Assembly: GCA_013396655.1 (NCBI GenBank)
Contig: WBMV01001028.1
Location: 76,042-140,041, forward strand
DNA from: Campylorhamphus procurvoides
Lineage: Eukaryota; Chordata; Aves; Passeriformes; Dendrocolaptidae
DNA: 64,000 nt
Direction of reading: 5' to 3'
Under the pieces are notes generated by a model that did not search any database, had not been told where the DNA came from, and saw only the letters and a list, made by a program, of their open reading frames with translations. Positions 1 through 13,000 of this stretch are shown piece after piece; position 1 is the stretch's first letter, and each line of letters opens with the position of its first letter. The position numbers and the translations under genes are program-made.

Positions 1-2200
1 GAAATAAATCCAAAGTCCAATCCTTCCCATATGTATATGAGTGTAAAAGGTTTGGCAAAGGCCTCTATGAATGGGGCCAGGCTGTGGACTCTCCTAAACT
101 CCAGCTGAACATCTATTCCTTCAGGTCATTATTTTCTTGGTGTTTGCCCTGGTCTCCCCTCTCCAAAGGATTCCATTGCTCTCAGTTTGTACATATTTTC
201 ACTTTTCTTTGGAATCCTAAATTTGGTCAAAAGTTTTCAAGTTGTTTCCACAATGGATCCTAATGAATTCAGTGAAAGCTCACCCCTTTGGCAGCTGCTT
301 TAAAAAACAAAGTAATTTTCTGCTGAAATCCTGGTGCCTCCTCATTTAATTATGGCTTATGACTCTCCAGCCTCAGCCCTCAAGACCTGCTAAGCTTTGG
401 ATTGATCAAACCACTGGGATCACTCTGTTGAGGATTGTATTTTGAGGGGCTCTCAGGAAGTAAAGAAGGAACACTGTGGAGCTGAAAAAAGGCAGCTGGG
501 CTAGAGATGAATAATCTCTAGTGGCTGTGCTTCCTTGGATGACCTGTGGTGATTCCTGAGCATTCCATGGTAGAAAGGTAAAAGAGCTAAGTAGTAGTGC
601 CGTGAGCAGGCTAAACAGCACTAGGGAGAGCAGGGTGTGCCTGGCCTGAAACTCCACAGACACAGAGAAGCCATTGCAAGGAGTTTCAAATACCATTTCC
701 ATCTGTGTCTTTCCAGATCACCACGGAAAGCGAGTTGAAGCATTTGCTGTATTTTTTAGCTAGAGGCTAAAACAGAGAGAGGAGCCCAGCTTTGAAGCTG
801 TGCTACCAAAATATGTTGACTCTTCCCTAAGATCAAAGTGTGCAGTGTGTGAAGGAGAGGCTACAAAAATAAGGTTGGAAGTACAGAGTGGTTTGTAATT
901 GATTTCTTTTTGAAGAGCTGATTTCACAATTGTGCAAGGCTGATAGGAGAGCATGTCATTTGAACCTGAGGCAGTAAAGGTGAAGAGAAAGGGGAAGAAC
1001 TGATCTTTGTCAAGACGTCTGAAATTTGGCAAAAAGGAGTCAGTTGTAAAGAGCATTGTATTGTGACACTGTAGTTCTGACTGAGAAATGTGAAAATTAA
1101 AGAAAGTAAAAAATTGTGTAGACAGAATTCAGAATCAACTCGATCAAGCACAATATAAAGAAACACACTCACCACAACAAAAACTGGCAGTCAGCACAAG
1201 GCCCTGCATTAAGGATGAATTGGTGTAGTCTCCATGAGAACTGGGAACTAATGGAGGAAAGAGGTTTAATTAGAAAGAGCTGATGGAGTCTTTAACAGAA
1301 ACCACTCTTTCAGAAGGCTGAGCTTTATGCCAAACTTGTCCAATCCTTAACTTTGGTTGCTGCAGTTAATTAGATATTGTAGCACAGTGGGGATGTGGGG
1401 GACACTGGCTGAGTAGAAGGTATTGAGAAAAAATCAAAATGCATTAGCTATGCAAGAATTCTTTTAAAAAAATGTAGGGTTTTTTGATTTTTTGGGGTTT
1501 TTTTAATGAAGCGACAGCAGCTTTTTAACATTTTACAGTTAACAGAGTTATCTTCTGGTCCATCAATATTTAGCTACATTACTCACTTCACTGAATCTTG
1601 AGGGTTATAGTTAGCAGCTGGTCATAGATACTACAATAAGAATTAGGTTTGGGTCCTTTCTCTCAATTTCTGAATACCTGTAATAATGATAAGAATGTTC
1701 TCCAGCTGCTGAGAGTTTTTACTTGCTTTTTTCTTTTTCCATACAACCTTTCTATCTCTGAATTCAACACAAAACATAAACAACAGGAAGCAGGAGGAAT
1801 GGGAGACCTTCAGTGTAGTGAATGTGAATGCAGATTTCAGATACTTGACCACTTTACCAAGTGGATGTGATGTTAATTGATTTGGGTTAGGGGAGTAGAT
1901 AAATACAATAGGAAAGACAGTCTTTACGAACCAAAAATAAAAACAAATGAAAATTTTGAGGCCACTACTAATGAACTTCATGGACTAGAAAAATGTGACC
2001 CAGTGTTCCTGGCCCCTCTGAAATGATGAGTGTACTGCTGCCATGAGATTCCAGTATGAAAACTGTGGAGTCTCATCTGGAAAGTTCTTTAAACAAAAGC
2101 AAAGAAAACAAGAAAGCAAAAAAGCCCCCCAAGAATAAGGTTACACGGCCTGTAGTGACAGGACAAGGACCAAAAGTTCTAAAGCAAAAGTGGGTAGATT
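1..2200. other. AT-rich non-coding stretch, nothing recognised
   Basis: Open frames on both strands are at most about 110 codons. They lack splice-consistent extensions and have the low-complexity Phe/Leu/Ser composition expected of AT-rich chance ORFs. I see no RNA gene, and only short T-rich runs (for example near 1480-1505). Confidence 0.6.
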
Positions 2201-2214
2201 TAGATGGGACATAG

Positions 2215-2428
2215 GGAAGCAAATTTTTGCAACGAGGGTGGTGAGGGCCTGGCACAAGTTGCCTGGAGAAGCTGTGGCTGCTCCATCCTTGGGAGTGCCC
2301 AAGTTGGATGGGGCTGGGAGCAAACTGGTCTAATGGATGGTGTCCCTGCCCATGCAGGGGGTTGGAATCGGCCTTTGAGGTCCCTTCCAACCCAAACCAT
2401 TCTCTGGTTCTGTGTTTCTAAACAGACA
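2215..2428 (+). mobile_element. CR1 LINE 3' tail
   Basis: This is a typical avian CR1 3' end. In order it has the segment starting near GAGGGTGGTGAGGGCCTGG, the 'TTGCCTGGAGAAGCTGTGGC' block, the 'TGGATGGGGCTGGGAGCAA' block, and the terminal 'TCCCTTCCAACCCAAACC' motif before a short ATTCT-type end. The copy is 5'-truncated and diverged. An open frame across it is a by-product of the repeat, not a gene. Confidence 0.9.
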
Positions 2429-3295
2429 GTGTAATCTGAAGAGTTGTATCCTGACAAAGATGATCAGTGAAATTGCCAGAGAAGGATGAAAGTGTTTGCT
2501 CTGGCTCTTCTTTATTTGGAAGGCAATACAGTGGCCAAAATCCAGTGGTTTGTAGTTGCTACTCTAAATTTCTTCTCTAGTTGGACCAGATACCATCATA
2601 CTGAATCTATTCCTTTCAGAAGGAGTTATCTATAATTGGTATTCTCATATTCATATTTCTCTTACATTCAAGATAGTTTACATTTTAAATTGAGTTGTTT
2701 ATGAATGAGCACTTAAAAAATTACTTTGTGCTCAAAATCCAATATTACATGCTAATTGTGCCCATGTGCTGCTAATTAACCTTTATTCTGCTGCTCTCTA
2801 AGAGATGATGAGTGTATCTATGGATTGGTAGAGTGACTGGACCTTCCAGCAGACCTGTAGATAAGTGAGTTTTTAAGTGATGTACATTGCACCCTTTTTC
2901 TTCTTTTTACTGAGGGATGACAAAGGCTGGGAAGAGGAAGAGGGACAGTGACCAGAAAATGAAAATGAACGAGATACTTCTGTGGATATGATTTTAGAAA
3001 AAGGTGCTTTCAGAAGAAACAATTGATTTTTGTTTTATTAAGGTCTGTACTGCACAGTCTGAAATCTCATAGACAGGTCTCTGAAGTTAAAAGTGTCTTC
3101 AGCATCCACTGGCGTGGTAGAAGTCCACAAAAGACATTGCATATTGGATGTTTCTTTTTCCTTCATTCTCCACAAATACAGTAGGTAAGAAGATTATGAA
3201 GATAAGGCATCTGAACCCATACTGTAACCAAATTATCATTTTACTCTGAGCTTACTTTCTAAAGGTTTTTGTTAGTATTATGAATTTGGTTTACA
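2429..3295. other. Non-coding stretch, nothing recognised
   Basis: AT-rich sequence between a CR1 tail and an LTR-like fragment. I see no gene, RNA or repeat array here. Confidence 0.5.
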
Positions 3296-3299
3296 TGGC

Positions 3300-3685
3300 A
3301 GTGTTTTTTGGAAGGAGGGTGCTGCAGGGATGGCTTTCGTGAGAGGTCACCAGGAGCTGCCCTTATGTCAGGCAGAGCCAAAGCCACCACCTCCAAGACA
3401 GACTTGCTGCTGGCCAAGCCTGTCAGTGATGGTGGTGGTGCCTTTGGGATAATGAATTTAAGGAAGGATAAAAATCACTGTGCTGCATCTGGGAGAGAAG
3501 AGTGAGGAAATGTGAGAGGAACTGACTACAGACCCAATTCACCATTCCCCTGTGCTACCTGCAGTGGAGGGGGAAGCTGTGAGCAAAGTTGAGTTTCTCC
3601 TGTGAAGAAAGGAGGAATGGGGAGAAGGTTAACTCAAAAACATCTCCCTCACCGCCCCAGAAAGCACCATGTTTGTCTAGTGCAA
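3300..3685 (+). mobile_element. LTR-like retroelement fragment
   Basis: The stretch runs through a 'CACCAGGAGCTGCCCTTAT' block, a 'GTCAGTGATGGTGGTGGTGC' block, an 'AGAGAGGAGTGAG'-like block and a 'GTGAGAGGAACTGACTACAG' block. I recognise this order from a dispersed avian LTR repeat, from memory of bird repeat and transcript sequences. The family name is uncertain, and no complete termini or target-site duplication are visible. A 65-codon open frame inside it is not a gene. Confidence 0.45.
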
Positions 3686-3689
3686 GGAA

Positions 3690-6600
3690 TTGCAATGCAT
3701 TTTGTGTATTTTCTATAGTAATGTATTCTTCTGATCATGGTTTCTGCTCATTCTGAAGATTGTTTCTGGAGTAGAGATGTGACAGACAGGTGTTGTTTAT
3801 GCCCATGACTTTGTCAAGTGACATAGTAAAGAGCTGCAAAAGGACACGAAGGATTCTTTCATGAATAAGTGAGTATTTGCTCAAGTTCACTGCCCTTATG
3901 AGAAAGAATGATTTGCATTAAAATTAAAGCAGGGTAACTAAAATCACTGGGAAGTGATGTAAGATAAAGAGCTCAGCATTCCTGAGCTACAGGAAAGATA
4001 TGCAGAGGTACCTCAGAGCCACCAACAGTTGATATTAGAAGCCTTTTAAGTTGGGTTTCCTCATGGACGTCAGAATCTGCCTCTTTCCCAGCTATTTTGT
4101 GTCACTGTTGAGAAGACAGAATAAAATTACATCCATTTTCTGATGGAGTAGGCCACTGTGTAACTTCCAGGATGAGCAAATCACTGCAGGCTCAGTGCCT
4201 TCAGCCACAGCATCAGAGCCTGAATTCTGACCCTTGGGCACTCTTCCCACAGAGCTTCCCCTTTCTCTGCCTGTGGGTCATTTTCTGGATAGGGAGACAG
4301 AAATTTCTGCTTTGCATTCTCTGATCCAGACTACTGGCATGTAACCAGGTGAAATATGACTAGATTTCATCAAACTTTAGAGGAGTTTCTCAGAAGTGGT
4401 GAGAGAAACAAGTGCAGGGAAGGAGGAGGGTAGGACTTTGTTGCTTCTGAGCACTTGGAAGATTTATATATATTTAAGCAGGGATCCTGTCATGTCTTTT
4501 TCTAGTCTCATTTCACTGTAATAGTGGGATCCAATTAGTTTGGAGTTCATGGGTCTGGTATAAACAGACACTCAGCTCAGAAAAGAAACCTAAAATACTC
4601 ACTCCTGATTTCAGAGTAGGAAGGCTAAGTTCTGTCATTTTTTCTTTTTAGACCAAAATCAATTTGGATTTGGTTCCAGCAGAGCTCAGCATGACACTCA
4701 CACATTTCTCCACATATTACAGGAAGAACCACTCCGGGAAACAGTGGGCTCTGGAGAGCCCAAGACCAGATGACATCCTAATTCCTCTATCAGATAACCT
4801 TGCTCTAATTTGTACAATTACAGTGGGGCTAAAACACAGGCAGCATATGGATTAAATTCTATTTTGTAAGGAACAAAATGTCAGTAAAGCTGGACACCCT
4901 GTTGCTGCTTATTAACAGAACTAAAAGCACCTTCTTTTAGCTTATGCACAAGCTATCTCTGACTGAAGTTGTAAATCTGAATTGTTCTTTTAATTATAAG
5001 ACAACTATTGCTTAGCAACCAGACCTTTTCCTTTAGACAATGAGAAAACAGTCAAATACATAACTCACATCAAGGTCAACTCAGCAAAGAAAGGGAAAAG
5101 TTGCTACTGGAGCAAGAAAATGGAGATAACTTTTGAGGGGGGAGAAACATGGTTAGTTACAGGGGTGTAAAGGCTGTACACCAGTAAAGACCAAAAAGCA
5201 GAAAGCAGAGTAAAGAGGCAAAGCCACCTACAAGAAGAGTGTAGGGCACTGGCAGTGACATGCATGGTTTATGGTGGGACTTTGGCAAATAAATGGAGTG
5301 TAAATTACACAAAAGTAAACTGGCATCGAAGGCAGGAAGAGCTGAAGCAAAAAGTCATTATTGGAGCACATGCTGGGGACCATCTCCCTGAGACAGCCAA
5401 ACACAGGCTGTGGCCAGCAGGCAGCAGAGGATGTGTGCTGGATGAGGATGAGCACTCCAGAACGCAGATTATCCCAACAGCCAGTCCAGTGGCAACAAAC
5501 AGGTGCTACTGATGGAAGAGGATGTGGGCAGAGGCTGATAACGGTGAGCCTAAGAGAAAAAACCAAGAGAAGAAGGAAAAAAATGATGATAAAGAGAGAG
5601 GGAACTGCAGTGAAAAAAGTGTTTTCCTTTGTAAGTGAGTGTTTATAGGCAGTCCTTGGAAAATGGGCTGAACCACGGCCAGCCTGGACAAAATGTAAGT
5701 TGGCATAAGTAATGCAGCTAATTGACACTTTCCAATTAGGCATAGTCGTACTCTCTGAAATAGAAGGGGATCACATACAAGTTCTTTGGCCTGGACAAGT
5801 CCCTCTTTGTTAGATCTGTTGTTCATGTGGATTCCCTTCATGCTTTTATTTTGCGGTGTGCGAAATGCTGAACGAGATGACTTTTCCCACATAAAGAAGG
5901 AGAAAATACAGTTGAAACTGAGCTCTGTTACAGATTTCAAGGGGAACACTTCATACCAGGGAGTCTATTAGCCCCCAAATAACTGGTAGATGAATCAAAT
6001 AGTACTTGTGTCTTCACAAGTACTTGTGTCTTCTTTTGGCCTGACCTAACTTTGGCCTTTGAATTCAGCTGGAGAGCTCTTCCTGACTGTCTTTATCCTC
6101 TCTCTGTGGTCGAAACAGAAGGAAAAAGAACAGCTTCCCCAAAATGGCTCCTTGCAATTGGCAGAGTCACCACCCCTTGCCAAGTCTCATAATGCTCATG
6201 TTCACTTCAGAAGGGAACTTCTACTTCTTCTTTTGCCTTCCTTGCTGCTGCTGTTGCCTATTGAAAGGAGGTTTCAGGAGCAGAGTCATTAACTGAGCAA
6301 CTGAGACCCACTGATTTCTGTGTCTGGACATTTGTCAATCAGCTCCCACACAGGACAGAGGAAACAACCCCTTTGCACTGTGGTCACCTTCACAGACAAC
6401 CATGGGAATGTGTTACACTACAGAATATAAAAACCTCACCAGCTCTCAGATCTTTAACTCAATTAATTTCTGGCTGTACCTTTCTATCGTATGCAGGACA
6501 TGCCTTTTTTGTTGCTTTCTCCCTATTTTTTTTCTGTCAATATTTGACACAACATTTTCTTTATTCCTTCTTGCCATATGCTTTGCTTACTTAATTGCCT

Positions 6601-9600
6601 GTTTCCTTCAGTGCACTTGTCCCATCTCTCCAGAATTCCATGGACACTGCACTTCTTGGGTTGCAAATTGTGAAGAGGACAGACCTATTCTGGTCTCCCT
6701 TCCCTGTGGCTGGGCTGAGCTCTGCATCACGTGCAGGCTGAGCACTGGCAGCAGTGCAGCAGCAGCAGAATATCTGTGCAGCTCAGTCCAAGACCCGTGG
6801 CCTCCTGTTGCTGAGGTCTGAGCTAAATAACCAACTGCAGATTTGGAGGCAGTAGTGAGCCTACTCACCGCACATGTCTACCCTAGATGCATATGCTGTT
6901 GGAGTGCTCCTTTACCCTTCCAGATCGTGGCTTTATCCTTCATGCTGCATTTTATCTTGTGGAAAAAATGACTTTTTCACTCTAAAAATTTTTCTCTTTT
7001 TCCTATAATGAAAGAACGTTCTCCCAAGAAGATTACTGGGCCGTTCCTCAGGGTCAATCAGCTCAGGAGTGTCTTTAATGAACCGTGTGTCTCCATGTGA
7101 ACGTACCTCTTCAAGGAACATCAAGCACACTGTTTTATTTTGCCACTGTGAATCTGCACTGAGAGAGTGCTGTGACCAGCCATGGAGCTCTGATTATCCC
7201 TGCAAAGTGGATGCAGAGAAGCTGTGCTGCAAAGAAAAGCAAATCAGGAAGGTTCACTGGGGAGAGAGGACAGATGGATTTCAAAAGACCACTGCTCTCT
7301 CTCTACAGCTTTTTACCCACCTGACAAAACCTCAGCTTTTGTCAGTGGTGCCTGTGATGTAGAATTGCTAAGACATTTGCAGAGGTAGCTTTAGCTGGGA
7401 TCATTTATAACCAGATTCAGACCTTTACACTCATAAGGCTCATGCTAGGGCTTATGCTGCTGCCTTATTCATATGACTGAAGACACAGAGAAGGAAGTTT
7501 TTTGCAGAATGAGCAAAAACCAAGTCTCTTTGTACTGCAAACCCCATACCAAAGACTGTATCTGCTTTCATTGCTTTCCTTCCTTGAGGAAGAAAACATC
7601 TTTATCAGATTTCTTCTTGCATTTGTGAAATCTTAGACAGCTAGTGAAGAAATTTGACATCCTTTTTTTTTTCTTTCTTATTTTCTCTGACTGACATAGC
7701 AGTTTTTTGTGGTGAAGTTCAAAGGGATTAGTAATCATGGCTATAGCAGTGGTGTGGAGATTTGCAGAAATAGCCTCTTTGAGGGGAAACAGAAGGAAAA
7801 TGAGACACTGTGGATTGTCCTGGTGGAAAAGCAGATCTCCACAGTTTATGCTATGGTGTCACCACATTGTGTTGATGTTGCACAAGCTCTGTGTGCAGGG
7901 GCTCTGACAACCTGCTGGGCAGCTCTGCCTCAGGAGCAGTATTTCATTAACCTTCCAAGTGTTGTTCTGTCTGATCCCTGATTACAGAGATCACTGTGCA
8001 GATTGTTAACATTCTGTCTTTGCAAGTAGAAAACATTATGCAAACTCCCTGGACGTGGTAATGGGAACAGCATGCTAATAATTACAGCAAAGGCATTTGT
8101 GAAGCTTTTAATGAAAACCTTTGCTGAATGTGCTGGCTTCCCAGTCAACACTGAATTACAGATCCTTGCTAGTATTAAGACAAATCTGTTTTTAATATGG
8201 TGTCTTCACTTGACACTAAAGGATCACATTTGGTGTTCCTAGCTGAAATGTGTGGTCAACTCATATAATTTACTCAATAAATTTTACAACATTTTCATTT
8301 ACAATAACTGAATAATTGCTTTTTTTCAGCCAGCTTAATTTGCACAGAATAAGCCACTGCTAAGGAAAGGGAGGTTGATGGTCAAGCTTTGAAAGCAGAA
8401 GATTAGTGCTTTAAATCACACTAATTTAAGAAAGATGTTGAATTTCTTTTGTCAGAGGACTGCAGCTACAGCCGATGTACTTAATTTGGCTTAACTGTGC
8501 TTCAGAGAAGAGCACCTGATCCCTGGCTCCCTCATGTCCTGGGGAAAAAAAACGTGGCATGTGTAAGTTATTTCCTTAGAATAGATCACATTCATTTCTA
8601 TATCTGTCAGCAAGTTTAAAAGGAAAATATTTTCTTGTGAGAAAACGTTTCAAGATTTTTTGTACTGGGAAACTCACCTCAGTAATTTCTGCAGAATAAA
8701 GTATCTGTGGAACAGCAGTCCAAGCTGCTGGCAGAGAGGACATGATCCAGGCCACATCAGTGACTAGGACTTGTGTAGAAATTACATCCCTTCCCTATTT
8801 TCAGTCCTTTGCAACAGGTTTTCTGTTTTCATCTTGCAAGTTCTATGACTGAGTTCCTGTTTACGTATTTTCTCATACCATCTTATTGGCTTAAGGCTTA
8901 ATTACTAATTAAAACCTATAAAAAACACTCACTCTTGTTTTCTTTGATGATCACTTTGCTCTCTTACATACAATGGTTTTATGGCATCATGGTATTACCA
9001 AGATCCTTGTATTGATGTTGCTTACACTGCTTTAGTGTTCTCTTGGGATTTGGTTTTGTAGTTGTTTTGTTTTATGTCAAGGTAATATAGGTAGAAGCAT
9101 AGGTACAGGTATAGGCCTGAATTAATGCCCTCACAATTTATAGAGTGCTATAGGCCTCACATTTCAGTAGACTGTCTTGCATAAATAACAAGAACTGCTC
9201 TGAAACTGTTAGTGCAGAACTGAAAGGGATGAGAAATCAGCAAAGGAGAAAGGAGGAGTCAGCAGACCCTGATATTTTTCTTTGCAAGCCTTTCATTTTA
9301 CTGTAATGTCAATTCAAAATGGTCATTGTTTATTGTCACCATCTTTAAAATAATGAGATCTGGTGGGAAAAAATATTTGAAAGCTGAGGGGAGAGGATAT
9401 TCATTATCTTTTTCTCTTCCTTCTGTGCTGCTTGAATTTGTATCAGCTATCAAGCTTTCCTCTGCATATCCCAATACTGAAGTTGCTTATTTATGAAAAT
9501 GAAAGCAGAGATTCTGCTGATACTCATATCACATCTGAAAGCCAGGATATGAGAGAAACACCAATACATTGTGTGTTGTCAGCCTTACTATTGTTCCTTC

Positions 9601-9895
9601 AGTGTCATCAGATTTCAAAGGAGGCCAGCCTGCAGTGAAATGTAAATCTGATATTTCACTTAACCACAGATCAAGGAAAGTTCAACCCTGTTTTAATTAG
9701 TAAGATAATAATAAGCGTGAACATTTCAACACCACTAGTATGTTGTTTTCTGGCATAAAGCTGATTCTGTGCAGCCTGGTGCCCTGCACTGTTCCACAGA
9801 GCAAAATGCTGCTGAAATCACCTTTACTTAAAACCATCCAATCTTCAGTTTCCCTTATATGAGAAACAACATTGACCAAAAACCCCTCAGGCAAT
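3690..9895. other. Non-coding stretch with weak simple repeats
   Basis: No supported gene. The longest frame (minus strand, 5228-5743, 171 codons) contains a Phe/Leu/Ile-rich run read from A-rich DNA. It has no homologue I recognise and no splice-site context. A short tandem duplication lies at 6001-6033, and T-rich runs occur near 6525 and 7660. Confidence 0.55.
6001..6033 (+). repeat. Short tandem duplication (2 x 15 bp)
   Basis: The 15-mer AGTACTTGTGTCTTC occurs at 6001-6015 and again at 6019-6033, separated by ACA. The period is 18 bp. It is probably a replication-slippage duplication. Confidence 0.85.
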
Positions 9896-9898
9896 CAG

Positions 9899-10032
9899 AT
9901 ACACACATTATAGACATATACATATATATATTATGCAGATATGTACATTATATATGCATGTATATTTATATATTTACATATAAATACACACACAACACAT
10001 ATATATATATCTCCATGTACACACATGTACAC
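9899..10032 (+). repeat. TA/CA-rich imperfect microsatellite
   Basis: About 130 bp of alternating TATA, CATA and ACAC steps, with runs such as ATATATATAT and ACACACACAAC. The tract is interrupted and AT-dominated, as in a decayed dinucleotide repeat. Confidence 0.8.
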
Positions 10033-13000
10033 TAGTGGGCAGCAGCCTTGCTGTCTTCATTTGCTTTTTATTCTGCTCTTCACTCCATGAGCTTTCTTTG
10101 CTAATGATGCCAACATTCTTTCCTAAACAAGGATGCAATTTTTGCTCACTAACAATGCATCTGTTTCCCTTTGCAGCTGTGGAAACCTTGAATTTTTGTT
10201 TCTATTTGCTGGCCTCCTGCTGCCCAGGGATGCTTTCTCCAGCGTCTGTGCTTACTGACAAATTCCTGCTGCTGCTGGGCCTGCTGACACAATAGTGTCT
10301 GATTATTTTTATCACTGAGAAACTGAAATCTGCTCTAGAGCCTTCATTTGGACCTGTTGTATCTCCTTACTTTTCCTTGCTGAGAAATTAAGCCTGTCAC
10401 TGTATAGCTTCTTCTGTCCACCATTATATTGTTCCCTTCCAAGTTGTCCCTCTCAGTTTCTGATGAATTCGTGTCACCATGGGGAGATTCCTCCCTGGAT
10501 TAATCTGATTCTGGCTCCTTTGCTCATTCTCCTTCTCTCTCCTGCAGGGTGATATGACCATCCTGCCAGCACAGTGTGTGGGCTTGTATCAGAGCTCTAA
10601 ATATAGAAATAAATACACTCAACAGTGGATGAATTTGTATTCAAAATTATTGTTTTATATAACTTAATAATCTCTTCTCTGTCTGCTTCTTCAAACTTCC
10701 CTTAATGGTTCTATTTGGTTCCCTTGATAAATTCATGTTACTATCCAAACCAATATTCCTTCATAAGTTATTACTCCATAACTCATCTACTCGTCCTTTT
10801 CTTAGGTCTGGAAAGGATATTAAATTGCTAATTATCTTCTGTTGTAGTATTGGAAAATATTTTCTCACAAATATCAATCTTTTTGTGGGAAGAAAGGAAT
10901 ATAATGATAAAAGTATAATCTCACCTAATTTTTTGATACCTAATCAGAATGAACCCTATTTACTACTTTCAGGCATCCCATTTACTCTAAGGATATTCCA
11001 TCATGTTACTTTATTGAACCACCTCTACGCATACCAAACCTGTGACCCCTGGATCATTCAGTATTTATGTTTCAAGGTGCTTGCACAAATGACAGGGAAT
11101 GTCCTCTAACATTGCCGAGGTACAACGTTATCTTCCACAGTTCATCTGAAGGGGTTTGTTTCTTCCCTTGCTTCCTGTCTTTCTCTTCCACTTGGAAATA
11201 TTTACAGGATTTTTATTTTTTCCCCCTTGCCCAGAGTGTAACACTGTGTAAGGCTGAGTGGCAAACACATACTTCACAGGAAACTTGTTTGCTTGCACTT
11301 CACTGCATATCCCAAAACACTTAGCACAAGGTGGTGGAGTTTGTACCCTGCTTGATATGAATAGATGAAGAATGGGAGAATTGGTTCCAGCATGAGCAAG
11401 AAATGCTCCTGTACTCACTAATCTCCTGGTATAGGTCGGGTCTTCATGGCTAAACGCAACCCTGTGTGGAAATGCCAGAGGAGCTGCCCCAGGGCTGAGC
11501 AACCCTGGCGTAATGATCAGGATTCTGCATCTTATTTTGCAAAGTTGTGTGGGATGTGAGTTTTTTCTAACCTTTCCTAAACAGCAGAAACTATTTTTCA
11601 TTTAGTTTTGATTTTAATCTGTCAATCACAGTTTGCCTGGCCAACAAAGTGGGGTTTAAACGTAATTGTGCACACTTTAAAACACCAGCTGGCACAGCTT
11701 GTTTAATAGGGCGTGTTTAATTGTCACCTATCCCCAAGCTGACCCTATATTCAGATGAGCATGAAGGCCATCAAACAGACTGTGTGAACAGTGACTGTAA
11801 CTTGAGCCCTGAACTTGTGAAACAGCAGCTTAAACATCCTCTGCAGAAGCTCAACAATGACAGAAGCACTAAAGCAAATGTGGATTAGGAATGGAGAACA
11901 ACATGAAGTTCCTGTTGTTTAAGGCTCCCTTTCTTTTTCTCAGGTTATATGCAGTTAACCCAAACTTACTTTTCTGTAGTTCCTCAAAGAACACAGAAAA
12001 CACTGCACATAGGCAATGTGTATTCAAAAAGGCAAACAACTGAAACACCATTAACTTCGTTTGGATGTATAAACTAAAAAGGTGTTGCGTTCTTTGTTGA
12101 TAATTGTGCATTAATATTTCTGTTCTGCCTTTACTGTTACTTTGTTCAAAAAGAAAACCATCTAGATCTTGATGTGGGAAAAGATGTTGTGGGAAGAGTT
12201 TACAGCTTGGAGTTGCACTCTCACGGGTGTAGTATTTGGGTCAAGTAGATGTCATGTGCAAAATAAAGATTTTGCTCCTTACATAGTCATTAGATTAGTC
12301 ATTAGGTGTGTTCACAGTCTACTCTTTCACCTCTCTCTCTTGGCTCCTTGATTTCCCCATAAATAAAAGAAAGTAATTGTGATCCTCTTGTAGGCTACTT
12401 TCAAATCCATTGGAAAGGCACACTGATTTTTCTATAGGTGTTGCACATTTGCATGCTGCCACAAAGATTCTGTTTTTTCTTTTTGTCTCCTTGTCCTCAT
12501 CTGCTTCAGGCTGACCCCTTCCTCTCTGCAGGTTACCAAGGTCTAAAATTCTTTCTCACACTTTGTTCCATTTATGAAAACTCATTTCTAGTACCTGTGA
12601 CAGCTTCCATGTCCCGGGTGATGATTGTGCTTGTAATTCACTCTGCCAGTATCTTACCTAAAGGGGTAGGTTTGCCCATGAACACGTGTGATTCCATCTG
12701 TCATAAACTGATCTGTGTGGTTACACTAAGCAATGAGAGTTCTTTTTCTCCTTACTATCATTTTAAACACCTTTTGAAAATGAAAGATTGTGGTTTAGTT
12801 GCACATGTACTACTAAGGTTTCCTCTGAATAATGTGATACTCTTTTTGGATAGATTTTTGAATCTTTCAATAAAAAGAAGAATATCTTGAAAAACTTTGA
12901 TTAGAACCCTACAGTGATGTACTTCATTTTCCTTGAACCATTGACAAACATTTTTGATGTGCAGTTACCAGACACTAAACTCCCATTTTCCTTCCAGAGC

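Noticed and set aside
2073..2457. Overlapping ORFs on both strands at 2.1-2.45 kb
   Set aside because: They are readings of a CR1 3' tail.
5228..5743. 171-codon minus-strand ORF with a hydrophobic stretch
   Set aside because: The hydrophobic run is the complement of an A/G-rich tract. There is no recognisable domain, no splice context and no neighbouring exon; its length is possible by chance in 64 kb.
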